A stretch of DNA of 64,000 nt from Lunularia cruciata. Its lineage: Eukaryota > Streptophyta > Marchantiopsida > Lunulariales > Lunulariaceae. The notes below the pieces were generated by a model. That model had not been told where the DNA came from, searched no databases, and was given only the letters and a program-made list of their open reading frames with translations. Below are positions 10,993 through 20,703 of the stretch, piece after piece; the first letter of the stretch is position 1, and the number at the start of each line of letters is the position of its first letter. The stretch is taken from NCBI GenBank assembly GCA_948567375.1, contig OX419761.1:19842501-19906500 (forward strand). The letters run 5' to 3'. Position numbers and translations under genes: made by a program.

Positions 10993-11689
10993 TCATAGTT
11001 GCACCACATTGATCTTGAGATCCGCAATTTGTTCTGTGATGGTTTGAAGTGGATCCTTTGGTGGAGGTGCAATAATTGGAGCAACTACTACTTGTGGTGC
11101 AACCCTTGTCACCAAAGTATCAGAAGTTCCACCATACTTGTAGCCTTGAGGAGGATGCACAACCTCCTTCACCACCAAATCACTCTCATCCCCTTCCAAA
11201 CTCTCCTCCATATGAATTGCGATCTTGATCGCTTCAACCTTGGAAGAAGGTTTCTCATATCTCACCTTGCTTTGAATTCGTGGTCTCAACCCTTCCACAA
11301 AATTCTTGGTGAGCATGGCCCCTATGCCAATCATTGTAGTCTCCATATCATCCCCACCCTTCCTCAACACTATGCAAAATCTGGACTCTAACTTTTCCAC
11401 TCTTTTCACATAGACTCACTTTCTCTCCATCTCCTTGCTTGAGAAATGTAACCTCACTCATCAATCTCTCATAACTCTCATCAGGAAGAAAGTTCTCAAT
11501 GAATGCTGAAGTCAAAGTCTCCCAAGACTCCTCTTCCCCATCTCTCCTTTCTCTCTTTTGGTATTCTGACTCATACCATGTAAGTGTTGCATCCACAAAG
11601 AAATTTGGTAATAATGAGGCCCACTCATTCTTCCTCCTCTCATTTTTTCCTATGAAATCTCTCTTGAAATCTCTCACAAAGGCCTCCAC
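10993..11689 (-). pseudogene. Element 1 Gag capsid
   Basis: Two overlapping frames (11348-11689 and 10993-11409) make one retrotransposon Gag domain. It has an AFVRDFKRDF start, ATLTWYES, WETLTSAFIENFLP and a downstream EGLRPRIQSKV block, the usual order of tryptophan and basic patches in gypsy capsids. A frameshift near 11350-11400 splits it. A proline-rich linker then leads to the zinc knuckle. Confidence 0.8.
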
Positions 11690-11967
11690 ATCTTCTCCAT
11701 CCTTGCCAAAGAAAACCGGAAGTTTCTACATCTTAACCTCTCACTATTTTTCTTCTCTCTCAATTTTTCTTTTTCTCTTTTCTTTTCTCTCACTCTATAA
11801 CTAATAGAGTATATACATGACTAACACCATTTGAGAGTAATCCACCCTAGGGAACACAAAAGGTTCAGGTTGCTCCAAGATTTCTATAGCAACATCAAAT
11901 CCTAGAGTGCATATTAATCGAACCTTCATGGATAGTTTATCCATAAGTTGAAAGATTATCTCCATCA

Positions 11968-12300
11968 CTAATCTTGAGAACTAGCTGATGAAGGTGGTAG
12001 TATTTTTGTAGCTGTACTAAGACTCTCTCCAAGATCCTTCACCAAAGTCTCCAAAAGTGATTTTACTCCACTACACTCATGTCCTTTTGGAAGTCCTTCA
12101 ACTCCACAAACCTCACACAACTCCTTGGTCTTAGATCTTCTCCCTCCCAATCTTGGTGAAGAAGGTCCAACATGAAAACCCAAGTCAAGTAAGCCTCTCC
12201 TTTCCCTCAATCTCTTGCTCTCAAAGATCAATGGACATGAACTTGCCTTATGTCCCTTCTCTCCACACAGAAAGCACTTAGACTCACTCTTTCCTCCAAG
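11968..12300 (-). pseudogene. Element 1 N-terminal Cys/His-rich Gag segment
   Basis: Upstream of capsid, one frame runs through CFLCGEKGHKASSC (CX2CX4HX4C, about 12243-12285). It continues through a basic stretch (SKRLRERR) into a second cluster, CEVCGVEGLPKGHEC. A knuckle before the capsid is unusual, because gypsy Gags normally carry it after the capsid. The frame hits a stop just upstream, and 11690-11967 carries no clear domain. I cannot tell whether this was an N-terminal Gag extension or a separate small protein. Confidence 0.6.
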
Positions 12301-13282
12301 TGGTGTAGGTTTTTGGATCCTCTCAACACTCTCTTAAAATTCTATTGTAAACTCTTTTTTCCTCAAATCCACCTCTACAATCACCTCAAACCCTTGGAGA
12401 ACCTTGCATAATCTCAATTTCCACTCTTGATGACGCTCCATGTTCCCAAGATGAATCTAAACACTCAAACATGCTTTTTGTTGATCTCAAACTCCTCATG
12501 CATGAGATCTCCACTCTGCAGAATTGACCCTTCCTCACAATGTCACTCAAATCTCCCAACCAATATGTCACATTCCTCTGAAATTCTTCACACTTGATCA
12601 CAACTCTAGCTTGTTCCTCCCTGCAAAATTTCAGATCTTTTAATCAAGCCATTTGGCCTACACACCTTTCTATTCAGCACACATATTTCAGATTTGTCTG
12701 AAAACCACCCCCCCTCACTTCAAAAACTCATCTCCCTACACAAGAACGATCTCTCTCTAATTTTTGCAGCAACAGGTAGGATACAATGCACTGAATTTTC
12801 TTAAAATATTTTAGGACAATTCACTAAAAATTAAAGCAATGGCAGACTCTGTACAATTTTCCAGAGAGCATGCAGTTGCGGGAGCACTTTACCCTATCAA
12901 GTTTCAAAAGTTCTAGCCCAGTGCGCATAGTAGCTCTCACAATAATTTGTGTTGACTGAAAGACAAGTGTGTTGACTGAAAGACAACCCAAGCTATCATG
13001 TATACAAATTTCATGTCCAGATCTCAAACTTGAGATTTTGCTCTTAATCCCCAAAATCTGCAATCCAACTCACACAATCTCTCCAATTCCTCTCATGTGT
13101 ACAAGATGTACAAAATCACCTCAAAGATATCATAATGAACTATAGAGTATACAAATAGATCTTGGTTCTCTAACATAAGTTCAGCCTTCTCCTCTCCTAA
13201 TGTTCTCTCCAAGTGAGCTCTCATAGCCTCCTTCTACCTAATGTAGAATTGAACGCGGAACATTATCTTGCCTTCTAGAGAG
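12301..13282 (-). other. Element 1 untranslated leader
   Basis: The stretch between the primer site and the first recognisable Gag coding. Only short, unconvincing frames occur. A direct repeat (gtgttgactgaaagacaa twice, about 12950-12990) was seen. Nothing else is recognised. Confidence 0.5.
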
Positions 13283-13304
13283 GTCTTGGCAACGGAACCA
13301 AAAA
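13283..13304 (-). other. Element 1 primer-binding-site candidate
   Basis: Next to the 5' LTR (13305) the minus strand reads ttttggttccgttgccaag. The TGG start two to four bases after the LTR fits pairing with the CCA end of a tRNA. I do not assign the tRNA species. Confidence 0.5.
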
Positions 13305-13996
13305 TGTGAGCCGGTCTGTCTCTCACTCATGATGAATCTCTGATGGCTATTATGGTAGCGCACCATGGACTAAGAAGGCAAGGAACCCCAACTCCATCAT
13401 ACTCCTCCAAGGCTAACACTCCAAGACTCAAGACATTGCTCACTAGAGAACACAATGAGAGAAAGATAGTTGCAAATGAAAGGATGATCAGTACCTCCTC
13501 ACCCCTTGTTTATATACATGTGAAATAGTTACGTACCAAAGTTACTAATTACCGTGGTAACTCAAGTTACTAGACTAAAATTCAAGTAAAGTCAAAAAGT
13601 AGAAAGGAATATCCATTCACATGGGCATATTCCCCTACGCATATGGTCTTATCTTGACCTAACCATTAAGTCAAGGATTCCTTCACATGGGCTATCCTTG
13701 GACTAAAGAAGAATCTAAAACAAAAAGGCTTGCGGGCCCAAGAGTTCTCAACTCTTTCCTCAAAGCCAAACACCTAGGAATAATACCAAGTCAACACACT
13801 AAAATCCAAAATAGTGGTGCTCATCTTTTCTACTTCCTCTAAAGTAAGGTCCCCTCTATATTAACTATGATTAAATTTAGCTAACCATGACTAATATAGA
13901 ACCATCCTTTATCTCTATATAAATAATATCTCTTAAGTACTTGTAATACCAAGCTAAATATTACAATACCACACACATGCACAAATGGGTGTTACA
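13305..13996 (-). repeat. Element 1 LTR (5' LTR)
   Basis: 692 bp, equal in length to 6162-6853 with about 31 substitutions and no indels by hand alignment. TG...CA ends. The TATA-like motif is at 13509-13516 (minus strand). Confidence 0.92.
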
Positions 13997-14445
13997 GTTC
14001 ACACAACTATCAAAAAGGTGATATAGACTACAAATAACTCTCCTTTTGGCCATGGGTGTACATGGTTTAATATTGCAAGAGTCTATTGCAATGATAATAT
14101 ATCTAAGAGCATGGGCACTTGTGGCTTCTTTATGCCAAAGAGGTTCTATACAAGGATAGCCCTTCTTACTAGCATATGTCTTGAAAGTAGATTTAAGCAA
14201 CAATGATTCCCAAACTTCTCTTTGGTTAACTCATGGTCTATTGCTAAATTTGACATGCACAACTTACCCTTTGTTCATTGCATCCCTAGACTTTAGGAAG
14301 ATTCAAGTGTATCTCAATGAACATGTGCACAGTCATACACTTACAATACACCTCATGAATGCACCTTTACTTGATAGGGATACAATTCTCTTGCTGAGAG
14401 AAAGGTTATGCAGCTTGGCTCCATGTCTCCCCATTGATTGAGGAA
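13997..14445 (+). mobile_element. LINE fragment C, right part
   Basis: Continues the LINE interrupted at 6161. The translation contains SLWLTHGL, YPLFIASL and LNEHVHSH, followed by LLDRDTILLLRERL. It matches 59935-60175 and, inverted, 30-480. It has stops and frame changes, with no intact product. Confidence 0.65.
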
Positions 14446-16345
14446 TTTAATTTCATATTTGAGGAGTTTTTTATAAGATTGAAGAAAGAAATGTGCAAGG
14501 AGATATCACATTGGAACTTCCAGTGAAGGAAATTCCAATTGCAAATTCCAGATGTGAGCCTGGGCTTTGGTATTTATAAGCAACTTAGATACAAAGCTCC
14601 CAAGAAGCTCCAAAGGAAGATTCCTTCTAAAAGTCACATTTCTTGGAGTGCAAGCTAAGCTAGCCTTCAACTTGGCATACACATTACAAAATCCTTGGAA
14701 AGCTCTTAGAAGCTTCTCTCACCAATAAGCTTCCTAGATGCTTATAGAAGATGAATGTAACATATCCACTCACTACTAGTTGAAAACATCCTCATTACCA
14801 TGAAATCCTCAAACTTGAGGATAGTCTTTTTTGCATTTTGGAGATGAGAAATGGGCTCACATGTGTGAATAAAATACACTTTCCAAAGGATTATATGTTC
14901 CCCTTGTCCTCTATTCTCATTTTGAGACAACTTCTTGATGCAAATCCCTAGAGTTTGCATATAACTCAAACTAATTTTTAGACAACAACACACTCCTTTA
15001 GTAAAATTTCTATCTTTAGATCTGAACAAGGATATTTTGTTTTCATTTAAGAAGATGGCTTCAAATAGTATTATTTACATAGGGTGTTTCTATGTGAATC
15101 ATATAGAGTTACAAAGTGTGACATGCCTCTGCTCATTGATTTGTGGAGCAAGTTACTTTAGAGATTGAGCATTCAACCAATGTGTGATACTCTTGCATTA
15201 TCTTTGGAATAAAAAGAAGAAGAACAAAGAATAATTTTAGTAGAACTATAAGCAGCCACATTGGATATTTTGATGTGCAAGTGTAGAGTCAATTCTGTAT
15301 TCTTCATTATCATTAATAGAGAGTGGAAGAGGAGGAGGTTATGTAAAAGTAGAAAAAGCAAGTTCCAAAAATAAAGGATTTTAACTTTGAGACATGGAAG
15401 ATAGGATGGATCTTCATGTTAATAGGAAGAGAAACTTTGTAATTGATAGGAAATAATCTGATTAATATCAAAATGACCTACTTGAATTGGGAGCCATTGT
15501 AGAAACTTGGATGTCAAGAGAGAGAGAGGGAGATTACTAGAGGAAAGCACATCTTATCTTTGATTTCAAAGTGAATAATGATAGTACCATTACTATATTA
15601 TTTTTGTCAATTTTGAGAAACAAGAAGATGAGACTTAGCTTGGTGTAAGGATGCAAATAGCATGAACAAGAAGGGAGAATTATGAAGGACATGAGATGGT
15701 GGCGCAGCAAGAAGTGATTCTAGAACAAGTGGATCTTGATTATGATTAAGGAAGGAGGGAGAGAACCTTGTACTTGCATGCTTGGAATTATTATAGATAA
15801 ACAAACTAACCTTTAGTCAAATAGTCTAATTAGCGTGGTGAATGTTGACAAAAGCATTTAGCATATCTTTCAAAGTGCAATTTGCTCATTTTTTTTGTCC
15901 ATCAATTTGAGGATGGTAGGCTCTAGACAAGGCAAGATTGGTGCCAAAGAGTTTTCAAAGCACTTTCTAAAAATTACCAATGAATTGAGTATCATGATCA
16001 AAGCTAGGAACCCCTTGGCATCCCATGGTGTTTGAAGATAGTATAGAAGTAAATATGTGCTAATGTTAGAGCATCTACAATATCTATAATGTGGGTGCCA
16101 AGTGAATTTTCTTGCTAAGCATATCAACAAGCACCACGATTGTTATATGGCCTTGATTTGTCTTTGGCAAGGATGTGATAAGGTCTAGACTTACATGTTT
16201 CTATCTCATAGATGGGATAAGGAGTGGCTGGAGTAGTTGTAATAGCCCGCTTTGCCCCTTCATATGCAAATTCTCTATAATTTTCTACTAAGAAGTTTGA
16301 TAAGTATTTAATGTAGATCAAAGCTAGGAGTTAGAACTAGGTAGT
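14446..16345 (-). mobile_element. Degenerate chromovirus fragment (LTR, chromodomain, integrase)
   Basis: From left to right on the minus strand: an LTR remnant (about 14550-14765, with the inverse of a TATA block and AAGCTT-rich text), a decayed chromodomain near 15150-15340 (INDNEEYRIDS, comparable to the intact INDHEEYKVD at about 26674), and integrase C-terminal coding at 15607-15804 (KHASTRFSPSF, QAKSHLLVSQ). Integrase-core coding follows at 15870-16321. Many stops and frameshifts. The block is colinear with 60176-62095, so it was part of the duplicated unit. Confidence 0.7.
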
Positions 16346-16349
16346 TTTA

Positions 16350-17045
16350 CTTTGGCCATAAGCAAGATTGGAGATATAGACCAAAGAAATGGTAGGAAGA
16401 AGAAGCCTAAAGGCATTAGGACCAAAATTGTCCATCGCAAGTGTAAAGAACAGAAAAGGCCCTTTTCTTCAACTTTTCTTCTTCCATCAATTAGTTTTGA
16501 GTGCCTCACTCCACTTGCAATGTTGCTTGCTTAGCCAACTCTTGCTCCAATTCCTTGGCCATATGCTCCATTTGCAGTACCACCTTGTTTTGGTACTCCT
16601 GCATTTGGATTTCTAAGATGATAATCCTTTCATGGCCCTCCTTCAATTCATTTTGAGTGCTCTCCAAATCACTAAACTTGCCCCAAAATTGCTCTTCAAC
16701 TTCTTTTTGGCACTAGTTGTCCTTGAGTAGGATTCAGCCAACACACCTTGCAATGTTGCACCTAGTCCTTTGCTTTGTGGATCTTCTGTGTAGGGGTAGC
16801 TTCTAATTTTTGCATTAATGCAGCTATGCCTTTGTCCTTTTTCTCCAAGGCATACCCTTGCTCACAATACCTCTCTTTTGCACCTATGAGTTGCTCTTTG
16901 AGTTGTGTGAGCTCTTGCAAAATTATCATGCTCTCTTGCCAAGTCAGGTGTTGCTCTTGCTTGTGACATTAACCTGCTTTAGCAAGGTTCGTCCCTTGAA
17001 CTTTGACATTTTGCCTTGGGGCTATCATTAATTTTTTTGACAACT
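16350..17045 (-). pseudogene. Coiled-coil protein pseudogene, copy 1 (unrecognised)
   Basis: On the minus strand a start context (ATG near 17010, MSKFKG) leads into LQELTQLKEQLIGAKERY and ALEKKDKGIAALMQKLEA, a heptad-rich coiled coil. Stops and frame changes follow. The same protein is encoded on the plus strand at 28931-29800. The family is not recognised; the dispersed, paired occurrence suggests a mobile-element protein. A flanking block 17046-17252 is also shared, inverted, with about 28740-28930. Confidence 0.5.
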
Positions 17046-17257
17046 CTCTCTTCTCCCAATAACCACTTTGGATATTGTATTGTAGATGCTCTATCAACAT
17101 TAGGTGTCCTAGTGCTCCTTTGTCTAGTTGCAATATTGATACTTCACTATTCTCTTAGTCCTCTGTGACCTTTCAATATACCACCCTTGAGCCTTCAAAA
17201 TCCCAAGGATCTAACACTCCAATTAGGCCTTTATGCACTCCCCCACTCCATCATCTA

Positions 17258-17683
17258 TGTAACAATATGGAATTTAACGACAAAGTTAGTCGGGCTCACA
17301 AAGTAGCACATAAAACAAATTAACCTAGAATATTCTAAAAGTATCTAGGAAGCTTCTTGGGAAGCTTCCCAGCTAGCTAAGCTTGCACCTCAAGTAAGTA
17401 GCTTCTAGAAGAAAGCTTCTACAAGCTTCCAAATAGCTTAGCTTGCACGCCAAGTAGGCAGCTTCTAGAAGGAAGCTTCTTGAGAAGCTTCCTAGTTAAC
17501 TTGGCTTGCACTCTAAGAAAGCAGCTTGAGGAAGCTTCTTGAGAAGCTTCTCAAGGGCCTTGTATGCTACCTATAAATACCAAAGCCAAAGCTCATGCTA
17601 GGCATTTGGGGTTTTCTCTCATTTGAGTGTCCCAATGTGAGTTTCTAGTGTCCTATTTCTCTCCTTGGATTCAATCTTTTACA
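17258..17683 (+). repeat. Chromovirus 5' LTR
   Basis: 426 bp, TG...CA. It holds a run of palindromic AAGCTT-containing blocks (17350-17560) and repeated modules around 'agcttagcttgcac'. A TATA box (ctataaatacc) lies near 17571-17582, about 100 bases before the LTR end. Confidence 0.93.
17570..17582 (+). promoter_or_regulatory. TATA box of chromovirus LTR
   Basis: The sequence ctataaatacc is conserved in the other LTR (about 27195-27206) and in the decayed LTR relatives. Transcription would start about 30 bases downstream. Confidence 0.65.
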
Positions 17684-17684
17684 T

Positions 17685-17696
17685 TGGTATCAGAGC
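17685..17696 (+). other. Primer-binding site (initiator Met-tRNA type)
   Basis: TGGTATCAGAGC, one base after the LTR. This is the classic plant retrotransposon primer site. Confidence 0.92.
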
Positions 17697-17931
17697 AAGA
17701 ATGGAATGGATAGAATTTATGGACCACCAAATCCACTTCCACCAAATACTACCCAAGCATTGTTTCACACAATTCATCACCTCACACTTTGGACAAGATT
17801 TTTTGCATATGATCACCATCTCTAAGGAACCCTTGGTACTTCCGGTTGTAACTTATGGAGAACGGTGGACGTGCAGTTTCTATGTGTTAATAAATTAGAT
17901 AGATTGGGAGTGGTGTGATAGAGTAGTAACC

Positions 17932-18860
17932 ATGGCGGCAATACCCAATGTTATCCTTGCTATGCAGCAACAAATCGAGCACCTTACTTGATTGTTGGAT
18001 GAACAACATTGATTGTTGGATGAATGAAATCTTCGACGACAAGAGCAAGTGGAGAGAGTACCAATTTGAGAAGGAGAAGATCGGATCAAATTCCCTAAAC
18101 CCAAGGTATTTGAAGGCAAGAATCTTTCAGGTGCAATGGAGAATTTTGTATTTGATTATGAACGTTATTTTGAAGCTATCAATCTACAAGATGAGCGAAG
18201 ACAAATTCTCTTGGCTTCTAGCCAATTGGATGGAGTAGCAAAGCTACGGTGGAGATTCCAAGTGGAGCGAGCGGAACAAAAAATTGTTGCACCAATCTTG
18301 AAATGGGCAGAATTCAAGAGCACAATAATTAGTTGGTTCCAAGCTATAAATGTCACACAAGCTGCACGAGATAAGTTGGCAAAGTTGAAACAGATTGGTT
18401 CTGTAAGAAATTACATCATGCAGTTCCAAAACATCATCATGCAATTCCAGATATATTGGAAGGTGAAGCTTTAGATCAATTTGTGAAGGGCTTGAAGGCA
18501 AGAACCAAATTAGAGGTAACCATGCGAGAGCCACAACACTTGGAGGAAGCCATGCGGTTGGCCAAACATTTTGATTCCTTGGTGGCAACAACTTGGTCTC
18601 GACCTTGACCTCCACAGAGCCTACCAATACACTACACACAAATGGAGGAGCCAACACCCACTCAACAAGGAGATTGATGTCATTCAACAAAGACCACTTG
18701 GCATAGCAGATAGAGAGAAATTATGACAAAATGGTGGTTGTTTTTATTGTTGCCAATTGGGGCATCGCATTGTTGAATGTCCACTCAAGAATGGATGACC
18801 TCAACAAGTTGCCCAAGTGGAGGTTGTGGAGCGGAATGATCAGGGAAACAAATCCTAGTA
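17932..18860 (+). pseudogene. Chromovirus Gag
   Basis: Starts at ATG 17932 (MAAIPN). The capsid core is at 18136-18474: WAEFKSTIISWF and LAKLKQIGSVRNYIMQF, the standard Retrotrans_gag pattern. A nucleocapsid knuckle near 18740-18785 reads CFYCCQLGHRIVEC (CX2CX4HX4C). Stops and frame changes occur at several places (for example near 17990 and after 18474). A short duplication in the capsid ('catcatgcagttccaa' / 'catcatgcaattccag') is visible near 18413-18449. Confidence 0.85.
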
Positions 18861-18887
18861 GGAGATTTTGAGTCGCCTACTAGGAGC

Positions 18888-19241
18888 TTGATTAGTTCCA
18901 ATGGGATTGAAGGCTTGACCTATGCAAGTTTGCTTCACTTGCAAGGTATGATATCTAATTGGGGTTGTAGGATTTTGGTTGATTCTGGAAGTTCAAAGAA
19001 TTACATGTCTATGCAAGTAGCAAAGGAATTGGGTATTCCTATCAAGCCAATGATTGGAAATAGTTTGATGATGGCGGATGGTAGAAAGAGTTCTGCATTC
19101 CACATCTCGCATCCTATTACCTTCAAAATTAGGAAGGAGTATTTGGAGTGTATGAGGTTTGTAGTGACACCTCTAAACTATGATATCATTCTAGGTCTAC
19201 CTTGGCTTGAACGTCATAAGATTCAATTCGATTGGACCTGA
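18888..19241 (+). pseudogene. Chromovirus protease
   Basis: A 117-residue frame with ILVDSGSSKNYMS, the retropepsin active site (D-S-G-S), and the closing YDIILGLPWLERHKIQFDW block. Its stop at 19241 separates it from the linker and polymerase. Confidence 0.88.
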
Positions 19242-19289
19242 CGCCAAATTCAAGTACAACACCAAGGTAGGAATTTCCGATTAGGTTGT

Positions 19290-19807
19290 TTGGCACCTTT
19301 GAATAAGACACCTAAGAATAGTCAGTCCCAAGATGGAAAGTTTGTCAAGAAGGTAACCATAGAGCAAACCTCGAAGGAAGTGGAGTCCCAAGATGGAAAG
19401 TTTGCCAAGAAGGCAACCATGGAGGAAGATAAGTCTATATTTGTGGTGTGGATCAAGCCGATTGCACAAGAACAATTTGTGGAGAACCGAGAGCTTCATC
19501 AAGCAATGGTTGATTGGATAGTTAAATATTTTGCGTACATGTTTCTGGATGATTTTCCAAAGGGACTACCCTCCAATCAAGGTATGCCCTTCAAAATTGA
19601 GTTATTGCCAAGGAGTACTCCAGTGAGTAGACCAATCTATTGGCTCTCACCAAAGGAGTTGGAGGAGTTGCAAACAACACTTACAGAGTTGGAGAAAGAC
19701 TTCATTCGACATAGTACCTCTCCTTGGGGAGCACCGGTACTATTTGTTCCAAAGAAGGATGGAGGACTTTGTTTTTGTATTGATTATTGTGGGCTCAATA
19801 AGCAAAT
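19290..19807 (+). pseudogene. Chromovirus reverse transcriptase, N-terminal part
   Basis: A linker with an internal duplicated block (SQDGKFVKKVT and SQDGKFAKKAT) leads to RPIYWLSPKEL, TSPWGAPVLFVPKKDGG and CIDYCGLNK. The frame is cut after GLNKQ by the insertion that begins at 19808, and it resumes at 24287. Confidence 0.88.
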
Positions 19808-20703
19808 TGTGACAACCCGGAAAATATCACTTTTGCGGTAATCAGGTAAGTAAAGTTTGTTCCCATAGAGATACGAGTCAGAATTGGTCAAATACAAAGC
19901 AAAGTAACAATTGTAGTTCTTCTTGAGTTCTTCTTTAGTCTCTAAGGTAGAAACCACACCCAGAAGAGAGTACAAGCATTGACTCGCAGTCTTGTCACAA
20001 ATTTCACACTCCTTAATCACAACTCCATCAATTCTTTCCAAACAATTTTGATTGTGATGATTCAGGCTCTCCCAAAAATGGCACTTCACTGCAAAATGAC
20101 TTTGCCTCAGAATTGTGTTCCACCCCTCCACTGAAGGCACAACTTCCTCGATCAAAATTGCTTCACATCAACTTCGCACTGCACTCACAAATGCAAAATA
20201 CTACCAACACTACAATTCCTCTCAGATCTGTCAAGGCATGCTTTGATTGCACTTCACTCAAGATCAAACACACAGAATGAAGATCAAGGTTGCGGAATCC
20301 AACATCCAATAAGCACACTAACTTGCACTTTGAATTTCTTCAAACACTCACAAACACAATTACAAAGCTGATACTCGGAATCAAGCTCAAGCGACAAGCA
20401 CTACTTCACAGCACTTCGCTTTATCTATTCTCGGAAATAATGAGCACTGACCAACAATTCTTTGCGATTGCCACTCTTAAGTAGTGAGCAAATTGACAGT
20501 TCTAACAACTATACCATTCTACAACAACTCTTCTAACCTGCAGATCCGAGATGACAATGCATCTCTTCGTATCTGCCTCTTCAAATCCTAAAACTGTTAC
20601 TACTCTAATCTGATGTCTACTTCGTCTTTGGCTTTCAAACCCGAACCCGAAGTAATTTTACTTCCTACTACTCTGTCCTCGGGTTTCATATCTTCTACTT
20701 CTT
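19808..20703 (-). other. 3' untranslated part of the inserted element
   Basis: Between the end of the long frame and the left boundary of the insertion. No protein or RNA gene was recognised. It is rich in short cac/act-type text, and it may contain the element's 3' terminal sequences. Confidence 0.4.

Larger units (their letters stand above)
6162..13996 (-). mobile_element. Ty3/gypsy retrotransposon, element 1 (7.8 kb, paired LTRs)
   Basis: A complete-length element in minus orientation. LTRs of 692 bp (6162-6853 and 13305-13996) begin TG and end CA. My hand alignment found about 31 differences (roughly 95.5% identity), so the insertion is moderately old. The flanks share a 4-bp duplication, GTTC (6158-6161 and 13997-14000). 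A polypurine tract (6854-6866) and a primer-site-like stretch (13283-13304) adjoin the LTRs. Coding order is gag (capsid, zinc knuckle), protease, reverse transcriptase, RNase H, integrase. No chromodomain was found, and the FxDDFxVYG polymerase motif recalls the plant Tat/Athila branch. Several stops and frame changes make it defective. A solo LTR of the same family lies at 23464-24152. Confidence 0.9.

Noticed and set aside
17340-17560. Repeated palindromes as a CRISPR-like or satellite array
   Set aside because: They lie wholly inside the chromovirus LTR, recur in the other LTR, and have no regular spacers.
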